Source of the DNA: Gymnorhina tibicen
Taxonomy: Eukaryota > Chordata > Aves > Passeriformes > Artamidae
NCBI GenBank assembly: GCA_013399875.1
Contig: VXAZ01004020.1
Span: 62,001-126,000, forward strand
DNA: 64,000 nucleotides
Direction of reading: 5' to 3'
The position numbers and the translations under genes were made by a program. This document shows, piece after piece, positions 41,601 through 54,000 of the stretch. Every line of letters begins with the position of its first letter. The stretch's first letter is position 1. The notes beneath the pieces were generated by a model. That model saw only the letters and a list, made by a program, of their open reading frames with translations, was not told the DNA's origin and did not search any database.

Positions 41601-42371
41601 ATAATGAAATGTTGTGTGGAGCTGAAAATACATAAGATAGGTAATTATTTAAGGTGAATTATGGAGAAACGTAAAATCAGAACGAGACAAAATGGGCAAA
41701 TAAGGTTTACATTCACACAGTCAGTGGCAATTTGCAAAAGAATTAAAATTGCCATGTGTATTTTTCTGCCACTATAGTCTAATACAAAAGGAGTCCACAC
41801 TACTAGCTCATGCATGACAAAAGCTCTGTAAATCAGAAGGTCCCTCTCTGTGCCCAGCAAAACTTCTGAATACAGATAGAAAGCTATTAACAACTACTTC
41901 TTCATAGTAAATAACTTCCTAAATAACTCTCTCCCTCTATAATCTGTAACAGAGTTGCTGGCAGGTATTATTATCAGGAATGCACTGGTAAAGGGCTCAG
42001 ATACTTTTGAATCTCATGTACTTTAATTTTTTGCATTGTGGAACAACACAATTTTTTTATCATAGCAAGTGGCTGCATGACTTTCTTCATAGTTAATATT
42101 ACATAATTTATCCAGCCTCAATACTTCTTAGGATTACACTGAGTTTATAGATTAAACCGAAGTTCTTGTACCAGCTAAGGTTTTTATTTTATTTTAACTG
42201 CATCCTAGCAAGACAATCACTGTATTGTTCTTAACAAACTAATCCCCCTCTACCCAGAATTATTATCTCCTGGAAAATGGATGTCAGGGAATGAACTGAA
42301 CATCACAAGTTTTCAAATATTTTAAAATTTCAACCACAAACTAGTTAAGCAAAATATGTATATAGTCATTG

Positions 42372-42404
42372 CATAAGCAAAAACCTGCATTTGCATGCAC
42401 AAAG
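42372..42404. promoter_or_regulatory. Candidate SOX/POU composite site
   Basis: ATTTGCAT at 42389-42396 is a perfect octamer (POU factor) motif. Two bases later ACAAAG at 42399-42404 is a SOX-type core. On the minus strand this reads CTTTGT-GC-ATGCAAAT, close to the known SOX-OCT composite arrangement. GCATAAGCAA at 42371-42380 adds a C/EBP-like site. This is motif evidence only; such sites also arise by chance. Confidence 0.3.
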
Positions 42405-43092
42405 ATTACGCTTTCCCACCCTTATGTGAGATTCAGCTGACATGAACAGCAAATTCAAAATTCTTACTGTAAATATTTTTAAAATGTAATTATCATATGC
42501 TTTTTTAACAAATAATTGATGCAAATCACCTTAAATTCCATACGAATAATAGAAAACTAAGTAGAATGCTAGTCAGATTTTTTTAACCTGAAAAATACAT
42601 GTAGCATAAAATGTAAGCATTTAATTCATAATTCAAAAAAAGCAATACACCACCCAGACATAAGTAGCTATAGGTTCTTGTGAAGGTTTCTTGAACTAAA
42701 CCTGGAGGTTTATAAAACATATGCACAGCTCCCAGTGAAATTAGTGACTGGATTCAAGTTGGACTTGATCTGCCAGCAATGCAAGGCAGCTACAAATCTA
42801 ATTTCAGAAAATCAGTCTGTAATCATCTGTCTGAAATGCTATATTTGATGTAAGGCATATTAACTAAATATTAGAATCTGTTAAGTATTAGGAAGAAAAT
42901 CTTGATGTTTGTACTTTATACACTGACAGTCCTCTCTTTGGAAGATAATAATTTCATTCATGGGCAGGTTTGTTTGAGATTTTAACATAGTATAATATAT
43001 TCTGAGTTGCTTATTAAATTAAAAATAAAAAAGCAAACAACAACAGCAAACTTCAGAGTGAGACTATTACATGTTACAAAATACTGTATCAC

Positions 43093-43138
43093 AAAGGCAG
43101 TATGATATTAACCCTCCCATACTAATATCATAGCCTTT
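43093..43138. repeat. Inverted repeat, 16-bp stem with 2-nt bulge
   Basis: Arms AAAGGC (43093-43098) and TATGATATTA (43101-43110) pair exactly with TAATATCATA (43123-43132) and GCCTTT (43133-43138). AG at 43099-43100 is bulged and the loop is ACCCTCCCATAC. Pairing stops abruptly on both sides. It is visible by direct reading; its function is unknown. Confidence 0.85.
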
Positions 43139-43591
43139 CAGGAAAAATTAATGAGTTTAATATATGGAAAAATCATTCTATTATAGGCATTGACAATTTA
43201 GTCATATTTGTTTTGAACTGTGTTTATGTTGTCATATAGAGCCCTAAGAAAGATAGCAAGTAGCAATTTATTTTTGGCAGTTATAAAAGGCAAAATAGCG
43301 TAGATTTCTTTTAAATGCCATCGTAAAATACCCAGAAGAATAAACACCACAACTCTAGGAAAAGAAAGAGACTCTGTGTGTGTAATAACTTTGAACATGC
43401 CACTGTTGGAAAAATACAGTCATTTATGTTCAAGGTAATTAAACTAGTGAGACAAGAAGAGATGGTCCAAGGTAAGTTTAGAGAAAAAGTCCTTTGGATT
43501 GGAGAATTCTGTTCTAAAACTCATGTTTCACTTGCACTGTACATTTTATTACAAAGCCAGAGTTTCATGGGATGAAAATGGAGATTACTAA

Positions 43592-43630
43592 GTTTTTGGG
43601 GTTTTTTGGTTTGTTTGTTTGGTTTTTTTT
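43592..43630. repeat. T/G low-complexity tract
   Basis: Runs of T broken by G (TTTTTGGGGTTTTTTGGTTT), about 60 bp left of the LTR. Confidence 0.85.
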
Positions 43631-43874
43631 AACAGAATGAACAAGAATACTAAAAATTTAACAAGGAATGCTCAGATAAGATTAAAGGATATATGTGCCA
43701 CACTGTATTATGTTGATCTTCGCTGGCCACTAGTTGCCCAAAGTTGCTCTATCCCTCCTCTCCTCAGCTAAGCCGGGGAGAGAAAATACAACCAAAGGCT
43801 CTTGGGTTGGGAGGAGGACAAGAAGAGCTTTCCATCCCAGACAAAACAGACTCAACTCATGGAATATAATTTAA

Positions 43875-43880
43875 TTTATT
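43875..43880 (-). promoter_or_regulatory. LTR polyadenylation signal AATAAA
   Basis: AATAAA on the minus strand within TTAATAAATTAAATT, about 180 bp before the LTR 3' end. It sits where this LTR family carries its own 3'-processing signal. It lies on the same strand as RASSF9 and 5.8 kb beyond its stop codon. Confidence 0.6.
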
Positions 43881-44363
43881 AAGCAAAATATTAATATATT
43901 AATCAAATCCTAGTACAGTAATGAGAAGTAAAACCTAAACCTTAAAAGATCTTCCTCCCATCCCTCCCTTCTTCCCAGACCCAACATCACTCCTGATTTG
44001 GCTCTACCTCCTCCCCCAGTAGTGCAAGGGGTCAGGGAATGAGGGTTGCAGGCAGTTTATCACACGTCGTTTCTGCCTGTCCTTCCTTCTCTCATTCTTC
44101 CCCTGCTTCACTATGGGGTCCCTCCCATGGGAGACTCCTCCACAAACTTCTCCAGTTTGGTTGCAACCTTCCATAGGCTGCAGTCATTCAGAAACAGCCT
44201 GCTCCAGCATGGGTCCACCATGGCGTCCTAAGTCCTACCAGCCAACCTGCTCCAGCACAGGCTCCTCTCTCCACAGGGCCACAGGTCCTGCCAGATGCCT
44301 GATCCAGATACCCCAAGGAGACACCTCCTTCTCTGGATGCATCCACTTACTCTCTAGCAGGGT

Positions 44364-44463
44364 CCTCCATGGGCTGCAGGGGAGTATCTACTCCACTGTA
44401 GACCCTCCATGGGCTGCAGGGGCACAGCTGCCTCGCCGCAGTCTGCACAAAGGGCTGCAGGGG
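44364..44463 (-). repeat. About 40-bp imperfect subrepeats inside the LTR
   Basis: CCTCCATGGGCTGCAGGGG occurs at 44364-44382 and 44404-44422, and a decayed GGGCTGCAGGGG at about 44452-44463. The period is about 40 bp. Looser units with CTGCTCCAGCAYGG-type sequence continue further left (44195-44270). Such subrepeats are part of this LTR family. Confidence 0.8.
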
Positions 44464-44752
44464 AATCTCTGCTCCAGCACCTGGAGCACCTCCTCTCTTT
44501 CTTCCCTGACCTTGGTGTCTGCAGGGCTGTTTCTCTCATATATTCTCATTCCCCTCTCCAGCTGCTCTGCCTAGCAGTTTTTAACCCCTTCTTAAAAGTT
44601 ATCCCAGAGGCCTTGGCCAGACATGGCCTTGTAGCAGTCTTGAACCAGTTGGAATAGGCTTTGTTGAACATGGGGGAAGCTTGTCACGGAAGCCACCCTT
44701 GTAGTCCCACCGTTGCCAAAGTTTTGCCATGCAAACTTAATGCAATCACACA

Positions 44753-45719
44753 AAATCATTCAAATTACTATTTGCTTAACATTAGATATAGAAATACTTT
44801 GCTGGATTAGGTGTGTGGATATGAATCTTTCTCCAAAGTAAAAATTAGGCAATCAGAAATAGCAATTATATGATTTTGAAATACTGATTTGTTAAATTAT
44901 ATTTATTTATGTCCTTACACAGTTGGAAATATGCAGAAAATAATGATTCTTAGCATGTAGAGAAATGTAAAGCAGTCTAAATTTGCAAGTTGAATCTCTA
45001 AACTGTGAATTTCAATCTGTCAGTATCGTACAATTGAACCTCTGTTAGCAATACATACACATGAATGTACGTATAGAACAGAAGTCAGCCAGTAAAACAA
45101 CTGCTGAATGCACAATCTGAAGACAAATTTACAGTCTATATGTTTGAAGTGATAAAAGCTCTTAGCGAGTGCTCAGTTTTGCAGGAAAAAAAGCAATAAT
45201 TTTCAAATTATATAGTAATTTTTATGAACATAAATGGATGGTAAATACTGCAAATTTCTATATGACCGAATGATAATTATGTTTTATATTTGAAATAGTC
45301 ATCAAGGAATTGAAGCAGGTAATTAAATTGACTCATCTGCTTTCATCAAATTTGTAAAAGTACATAATAAAGTCAGTCAGAAACATGAATTTGGGGTATA
45401 CACTGTTCCGTGGCAATTGTTGAAATTATATTTTTTATAAATACATATGTGAGACTATTTGCGTGTGTAGAATCCAAAGGACTTTGTATTAGACAAGGCC
45501 ACTCATTTCAGCAACGTTAGCCCAGATGACAGTCATTGAAGGTTTCTGCCTAGGTTCATATGAGGGACTAGCCTATCCCACCCCAAAACATCCTAGTACA
45601 GGCTGAGTCTGGCCCCTTTCACCACACTATTCCTCTAATGCTGAAGAAAAGCAGGAACACTGTGACCAGACAAAGAGGTCGTAGCACACTGGTGTGTGTG
45701 TAAGGACACTTCTTTGAAA
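44753..45719. other. Spacer between the LTR and the deleted CR1
   Basis: AT-rich up to about 45450, then more mixed. No gene or recognised repeat; the last part may include decayed CR1. Confidence 0.5.
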
Positions 45720-46849
45720 GACAAGCATTCGAGTACTTGAAGAGCAGCACAAAGGAATTCCTGCCTTTTCAGCCAACAAATAGTCTTCATCTAGAGCTCA
45801 ACTTGCCTGTATGCAAGTGCATGTAGTGTGGGAAATAAACAAGAGGAGTTAGAGAGGTGTGCTATGATGTTACTGGCATCACAAAGATATGGTGGGATGG
45901 CTCATATGACTGGACCATTGAAATGGAATGATACAGGCTCTTTAGGAGGGACTGGCAGGGGAGACAAGGAGGGAATGCCGTGCTCTGTGCCAGTGACCAG
46001 CTGGAGTGCGTGGAGCTCTGACTGCCTGGGGACAGATGAGAAGCTGACCAAGAGACACCAAGCTGTGTGGTGCAGTGCACATGCTGGAGGGAAGGGATGC
46101 CATCCAGAGGGGCCTTGACAGACTGGAGAGGTGGGCCCATGTGAATCTCATCAAGTTGAACAAGCCCAAGTTCAAGGTCCTGCATCCAAGCCGGGTCAAT
46201 CCCAAACACAAATACAGGCTGGGCAGAGAATGGATCAAGACCAGCTGTGGAAAGGACTTGGGGGGGTGGTGGATGAGAAGCTCAACTTGACTTGGCAATG
46301 TGCAATCATAGCCAAGAAAGCCAACCACATCCTGAGCTGCATCCAAAAAGATGTGACCAGCAGGTCGAGGAAAGGAATTTTTCTCCTCTGCTGTTGTGAG
46401 ACCCCACCTGGTGTGCTGCATCCAGCTCTGGGCTGGAGCACCTCTCTGCTGAAGACAGGCTGAGAGTTGGGGTTGTTCATCCTGGTGAAGAGAAGGCTCT
46501 GAGGAGACCTGATAGCACCTTCCAGTGCCTAATGTGAGCCTACAAGAGAACTGGAGAGGGACTTTTTACAAAGGCATGTAGTGACAGAATAAGGACATTC
46601 AAACTGAAGGTAAGAAGGTAGGTTTTGATTAGATATTAGGAAGAAGTTCTTTACTGTGACAGTGGTGAGACATTGGAATAGGTTGCCCAGAGAATCTGTG
46701 CATATCCCATCCCTGGAAGTGTTCAAGGCCAAGTTGGATGCAACCTTTGTGCAACCTGGTGTAATGAAAGGTGTCCTTACCCATGGCAGGGGGTTGAACA
46801 AGATGATCTTTAAGATCCCTTCCAACCCAAATAATTTTATGCTTCTATG
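45720..46849 (+). mobile_element. CR1 LINE, internally deleted (endonuclease segment joined to ORF2 C-terminus)
   Basis: The left part matches the start of the CR1 endonuclease domain: GNKQEELE at about 45830, then in shifted frames the counterparts of WWDGSYDW and RLFRR...DQLECVEL up to about 46045. At about 46050-46080 it jumps to the ORF2 C-terminal region: EGRDAIQRGLDRLERWAHVN, NPKHKYRLG, and later VVRHWNRLPRESV and PSLEVFKAKLD. The rest of the endonuclease and the whole reverse transcriptase catalytic core (over 1.5 kb in a full element) are absent. A second gap of about 70 bp lies near 46430, between CTGCATCCAGCTCTG and GGCTGGAGCACCTCTC. The tail is ATTTTATG and CTTCTATG at 46834-46849. 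Several frameshifts and stops show it is dead. The left limit is uncertain; clear similarity starts at about 45790. Confidence 0.9.
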
Positions 46850-48560
46850 AAATAACTGCCCATCTAATTTTCCTTTCATTTTACTTTGAAATTTCACATT
46901 TCCACTCCCTGGGTAGAATTTGTCTCTCCTCTTATGCAGGACTTACTTGGTCTTCCTTTTTTTCTGTAAGTATTCCATAGTCCATGTAAAATTTTATAAA
47001 ATAAAACCAAATTTGAAGATGCTATGTCAACTGGCTAAATGGAATGACAGAAAATGATCCAAAGATTTTAATTGTGTATTTCCTTATGGGAATTTAAAAC
47101 TAAAATAAAATATAGATAGCTGAGACAAAGGAGGAAGTAAGGAGCGTAAAGGTTCATAAAGAATGCTTTTAGTATCTTAAAACCAGGTCGAACAAGTATA
47201 TGGAAAGTGTAGAGGCAGATAAATAGCAAAGAGTGCACACAGTCTTTAATCATCTTGTACATTCTAAATTCTGAAAGAAAAAAGTTTATTTGATATATCA
47301 AAGTACAAACTTCCAAAAATGCTCCAAAACACTGGATTTTTAATATTGTTTTATTTTTTAAGAAATATTCTCTCTCAACCTATTTTTCCTATTTTCTTCT
47401 TAAAACACAGTAATACTCTTAAGACCTAAAAGTTGCAGGGGAGGTACAATCAACCACCTAGTGTGGATAAAGATCAGTTGAGAGGACCCACACAAGTTCC
47501 TATGAGCAAAATAAATCTAGTAGAGTAGGACTGGAAATTAATATTTTCCCCCACGGGTCTTGTACTAGCCTGCACAGCTGTGTATATTATTCTGTTTCAC
47601 TTCTCTATCCTCTATGTATTTATATATAAAAAAATGACTCAATAGAAATTGTAACTATTGGTAACTAAACTCATAAGAACTCATAGAATACATTAGTCTA
47701 CTCTCAGCATTCAGAGCTCTGGGCTTAACTACTTGTCAGAGTGATACCACAGAGGTCAAAAGTTGCGTTAATAAATTATTATAAAGATAAGGTTATTTCA
47801 AACGTGTTTCCATCAGGAGCTGATGAGTCTAAATATTACACATTATTATTGAAGCAAACAAACAACACTGTATGAAAAAAATACAACACAAAATATATTA
47901 AGGCAACTAGCACACTTTGCTGAAACAGAAACTATTTATAATATCCAGGATTAGGAAAAAAAAACCCACAACAAATAAACCACAAAAATTTTCTTTTTAG
48001 AAAAGGCTTTTTTTTTCTTTTCCTTTTTTGTTTTTCTGCATTAAATATGTACTAATCAACAGTCCTAGCACTTTGGCCATTTTAGAAAACACATGGTTGA
48101 CAGACATTTAGGAGAAGAAAATTATAGAAAAAGAAAACCATGTATGTGAAAGAGTTTTTAATTTATACCTTGTAGGTACTGTCCATTCGTTTACTTTGTA
48201 GGCTGTTAATTCCAGGATCTCTTTAAATTTTGCAGAGCTGAACTTTTTTCAGAAATATTGTAAATATTTCTCCATTCAACTCCTTTAATGAGAAGTATTA
48301 AGCAGACTGATCTGTAAAATATAAACATGGCATCCCAGAAATTATACATGTGGTCTCTATTAGCAGAGTCTCTAGCACAGACTTAGAAATCTTGTTTGGT
48401 AAGTGAGGAGACACCTCAATTCTATAGCTTTGCTTTGGACTTACAGCAATGTGCTGGAGAAGGGTTTGAGAAAAACTACTACATCCTAAATGAAAAAAAT
48501 TTGACTTAACCACATAGTTGTAAAATTCTCGTGTTTTGCATTCCTTCTTTTTTTTTAATT
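46850..48560. other. AT-rich DNA downstream of RASSF9, no gene seen
   Basis: No recognisable coding sequence. It may contain the distal part of a longer RASSF9 3' UTR; an additional minus-strand AATAAA occurs near 47355. Confidence 0.45.
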
Positions 48561-48584
48561 TTTATTTTACCTGAATCCCAATAC

Positions 48585-48590
48585 TTTATT
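48585..48590 (-). promoter_or_regulatory. Candidate polyadenylation signal AATAAA
   Basis: A canonical AATAAA on the minus strand about 1.1 kb after the RASSF9 stop codon. A second copy follows at 48566-48561. The hexamer is common by chance in AT-rich DNA, so usage is unproven. Confidence 0.3.
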
Positions 48591-48789
48591 AGCTGTACAA
48601 AGTAGATCAGCTTTAGCTGTATCCCAAAGTCCTCACTGAGGAAGTAGGATTTCCAGGTTCCTGCTCCAAAACAGTATGAGATGGGAAAACCTACTTGCTA
48701 TATGAAAATAGTTGCTAGCTGGCTATTGTGAAACAGTGTCTAGTCAGAGACTAAAATATCTGGTTCCTGCCTGTTGCTTCTGTTATGCT

Positions 48790-49020
48790 TTTTTTGGTAG
48801 TCATGATCTGAGGAGGCTTAAGACACTGGATCCAACCGGTGAGATAGGCAGGAGAAAGTCTTGCTGAAAATGCCTCTAGGGTTAGGTGTACGCCTGGGAT
48901 TTGAGCGTCTCGCACAAGCAGGACGTAAGCAGTTCTGACATGCCTGCTGGCAGGAACTACGTGGACTTAAACACCACTGGGGCAACTACAGGGTAACAGC
49001 AGATAAGTAGGGGGTTTAAG
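48790..49020. repeat. Possible unclassified interspersed repeat
   Basis: From about GGAGGCTTAAGACACTGGAT to GGGGTTTAAGGATCTTAAAA the DNA is richer in GC and CpG (for example AACCGG, ACGCCTGG, GCGTCTCGC) than the AT-rich DNA on both sides. It resembles an interspersed bird repeat I have an impression of but cannot name. No coding frame is seen. Confidence 0.3.
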
Positions 49021-49089
49021 GATCTTAAAAGCAGATAAAAGGTGCTGAAAGAGAATTAAAATTAAAAACCCATGTGTGTAAGGTAATTT

Positions 49090-49115
49090 TTAAAATGGGA
49101 CTTTAAAATGGGACT
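49090..49115. repeat. 13-bp tandem duplication
   Basis: TTAAAATGGGACT occurs twice head to tail, inside the presumed RASSF9 3' UTR and just left of the possible unclassified repeat. Confidence 0.85.
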
Positions 49116-49708
49116 TAGAAGTTTTTAAAAATATCATCCTGATATTATATATAAACTAAATTTAAAAATACAGCATAAATGCAATTATATTCCTTTTGTT
49201 CTACATTATCATAAAAACTATTTTTAACAGATTAAATGCTCAATTATATATTCCTTTACAACAGCTTCATAGCAGGGAAACTCCATCTGCACAAAGCTAA
49301 TGTAACAGAGCAGAAAATCAGCTCTCAGTCTAGTTTTCTCTAGTCTCTACTTCATGTTCCTAAAAAGTTAAGAGATGCAGGAGTGGATCCAAAGATCAAA
49401 GGACATGAAATCTCCAAACTTTGGTCCAAGCCAGTCAGAATGCTCCTGTTTCACTGAGTATCAACATTACAAAGTCTAAACAGTCTGTCTTGCTATAGCA
49501 AAGCCAACAACTTTGCACCTATTACCAGTTAACCCATGCATTCTAGCACAAATATACTATAAAGGACATAAATAGACACTGTTTACTTTGCTAAAGCAGT
49601 GCCACAGCTTTAATATCTTGAAGAGCTTAACTTTCAAGACAGCAGGCTTACTAATTCTTATAAATATCCTCCAAAATAAAATTTTCAAAAATGCACAACT
49701 GTTTTCAA

Positions 49709-51013
<1,305 letters not shown>

Positions 51014-54000
51014 TTACATATCAATGGCAGAGACAGCATGAATAATTACTATAATTCTGATATGACTAACACATTGAAAAACTCCTGTATTATTGTACAA
51101 GACAATATACTTGCTTAAATTGCATGAAGAAATGTCTTTGGATTAAGTAACAGCTTTAATTGGCTAGTGCTTTAATATTATTACTAGTCCAGCTGAATGG
51201 GAATGTCACACAAAATGTCTTTTATCAAATCTTGGTTTTGTACACTAGTAAGTGTGTATTGACAATCAGTGATAAAGTTTGGTAGTGTGCATTACACTTT
51301 CAGACTGTCCTCGTACAAGATAGCTTTCAGATCTTCGTATCTGTTCTCATTACAGAGTCTGCAGACATTCCTAAGCTCTTAGAAATGGCTTCTGATGGGA
51401 AGAAGAGACTGAACATAGATGGACTGAGGAAAGACAACTGAACACAACCAATGAATCAGACAATAGGATAAATCTATAGTTCTTCTGCCACACCTGTAAC
51501 CACACAAGCATAAAAACAATTGCCTTCCAATTTTTTTTTAACTAGCGTCAAGAAATTTGTTGCTCTTCTTGAAGCACCAAATAGCCTGAATTCCAGTGAG
51601 TTGTGAGAGAATACCAGCTGCAAGAGAATTCATACATGGGTCTGTATTTTATCACATTTGAAATGATACAGAAATGCAGGAAAAGGAAAAAAGTTCTTTT
51701 ACTTACTTGTTTATTTGCTTGTTTGTTTATGAATTACAATGAATGTGCTATTAACCTGGTACCTCCTTATACACTGAGATACCGAACTCCAGGTGTCTGA
51801 TATGGCATTACAGATCCTGTAGCTGTCTAATTAGTACAATCAGTAGTGCCTAGACAGCAATTCAGTTGACCGAAGGTAGAAGTTCACTTTACAGCTAATT
51901 CTTCAGTTTGCCCCCATCTGGTCCTGGACTGCTGTGGGCCTGTGTTGGCAGAGTTGCCTGGATATTCATGTCCTCAAGACTCCACATGAATAGTTCGCTT
52001 CTTGCCCAGACCTGATGATTTGACCTCTTGCATAAAATGATAAAACAGTGAATTCCCCAAGGAAAAATGCCTTTCTTTGGATTTTCTGGTATCCATTGCA
52101 GTTAATTTGAATGAATGAGGTTTAACCTAGTCTGACAGAGAAAGCTTGAAAATGAAAATAACTATTCAGACAATATTCAAAGGGCTCAATACAGCATTTT
52201 TTTTCTATCTAGGACTACTTATTCATAGAACTTTTCCAGTCTTCTGAGTTGTACTAGGAATGGAGTTTTATTTGGCTTAATTATGGTTATACCCTATGAT
52301 TAGTAAAGCAATCCAACTTGTTCTTTTTTCTTAATTATTACACAACATGACAGACACATTGCAATCCAATAAATTGAACTATGATTGACTCAGCTCTAGG
52401 TGCCACTCTGACCAGGAGGCAAAAATCCTTAAAAGAGAGGAAACTGCAAATGAATACTAATAAAACTGACAACAGTAAGTTTATTAGTATTATTGCACAG
52501 GAGAGCTCTGTCCAACTACATTGCTTCAGGTCTTGGAACATTCCTCTGTAAAATGTGTGTTTTGGTAGATGACTCTTGAGTAATAACATCATTTTCCCTC
52601 TCCAACAGCTCCCCCTCGCAGACCAGCATTTTACAGTAATTATTTTTTGAAACTGGTGCTCAAAAGATTAATAATGTTTTCATAGACTACTTCTCAAAAT
52701 AAGAAAGCATTCATCACAGACACAGAAAATGGCAAAGAGGCACAAAGAAAGAGTAATATTCAAGTTTAACCAGAGGGGAGGGAATGAAGGATGATATTAG
52801 ATTAAATGGCATTTACTGTGAAGTATATCACATGCTAAAAAATCAGTATCTGTAAGTCCTTTGAGATTTACAATATACAGGATGGTATAATTTTTTTTTT
52901 CAGTTGACAGATTGGCACTTAAATGAAATTCAAGTAAATAGCCAGGTGCAATATAAGTCAGCTGTGACTACAATAATTTAGTATTTGCTTTACACTACAG
53001 ATATGAAAAGAAAAAAAGCAACAAATAAACTACAGTTACACCATTTATGATGCATAAAATTATGCAAAATGAATTATCAGAAAAACAGTGTCTCAAACCA
53101 TGTTCACTACTGATACATAAATATTTGATTTACAAATGTAAGTGTATTACCAGTCATTGAATTTAGATTTATAAAAGTACTGACAATAAAAAAAAGGCGT
53201 AAAAATATAAGAAATACCATACTGGGGACTCTGAAGTAGTAAATTCAGGCTGCATCTTTCCTGGTTTCTCTTGCAATCAAGAAATACATTTCAGGAAATG
53301 AATGTCATCTCTTCTAACATTCTTCTGAGTGTCTTATACAATCTGTTTTCAAATCAAAACTCTCTATTTTTTGTGGGTTTTATTCTTGTTTTTGGTTGAT
53401 TTGCATATTTTCTCCTAGTCAATATTTTCAGTATGTAACTGATTATGTGGATTAAGCAGAAGCTTACTGTCTCTTCTCCTCCTGGCTCCTTTAAAGTTTT
53501 CTTATGAAGCCAGTTTCTCTCTGTGTTATTAGCAGATCTTCAGATAAATATGCAGAGCCCTAGACATCCCATCATTATTGCACTGATAAATACTTTTACT
53601 ATACTTATATGGAATTCCCAGAGTTCAGCAGGAGATAAGCAAACTACTGATGGAAACACACTGTATATTGTAAAGCAATCTCTACAGGACCCCTGAAAAC
53701 AATATGGGTGTAAAAATAACATCTTTAAATTATTTTTTCAACCCTTTTTTAGCTGTTTATTGCCCCCTGTGACTTTTTAAGTTACGATGCACCTGTCTGC
53801 CCAGACTTTACATTAAGTTTTTTTGGGAAAGGATGGTTCTTTACTTTGTCTATAGCATGTAACTAGTAGTAGCACTGCACAATTGCATAACGTATGCACA
53901 TGCAGGTACCCAAAGAACTCAAGTAGCTTGTACAGGAAAATATGTACTTATAAATATATACGTATATAATGTATGTAACCTACATCTTTTAATTATATTG

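Larger units (their letters stand above)
26363..43092. other. AT-rich intergenic DNA, no gene seen
   Basis: No CR1 or LTR is recognised over nearly 17 kb. Contents are homopolymer runs (28982, 32510, 33447, 41110), a T/G tract at 30062, a 14-bp duplication at 32868, the N at 35665 and the SOX/POU-like site near 42390. Open frames are short and shadow each other on both strands. Confidence 0.5.
43694..44752 (-). mobile_element. Solo LTR of an avian endogenous retroelement, minus strand
   Basis: A block of about 1.06 kb, more GC-rich than its surroundings, is bounded by TGTG at the left and CACA at the right, as expected for TG...CA LTR ends. Read on the minus strand it has the hallmarks of an LTR I recognise from bird genomes: CATGGCAAAACTTTGGCAAC near the 5' end, GTGGCTTCC and CATGGGGGAAGC-type segments, then GAGAGAAACAGCCCTGCAGA, CTGCAGCCC subrepeats, and an AATAAATTAAATTA polyadenylation region at about 43880. 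The end corresponds to GGGGAGAGAA...GCTGAGGAG and a short tail. No internal gag-pol region or second LTR flanks it, so it is a solo LTR. I see no clear 5-bp target duplication (left ATATA, right AAATC). The exact family is not assigned. An open frame of 153 codons on the plus strand is a by-product of the subrepeats. Confidence 0.85.
48561..49708 (-). other. RASSF9: Probable RASSF9 3' UTR
   Basis: This AT-rich stretch directly follows the RASSF9 stop on the minus strand. Two AATAAA hexamers occur on that strand at 48590-48585 and 48566-48561, giving a 3' UTR of about 1.1 kb if used. The second lies next to a genomic A-rich run. The block at about 48790-49020 is richer in GC than its surroundings and may be an inserted repeat. 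The 3' end is inferred only; mammalian RASSF9 transcripts can have longer UTRs, so the true end may be further left. Confidence 0.4.

Noticed and set aside
44113..44574. 153-codon plus-strand open frame
   Set aside because: It lies entirely in the antisense of the LTR and reflects its Ser/Leu-rich subrepeats, not a gene.
45828..46897. Cluster of open frames on both strands
   Set aside because: All are fragments or antisense of the dead CR1 element at 45720-46849; none is a host gene.
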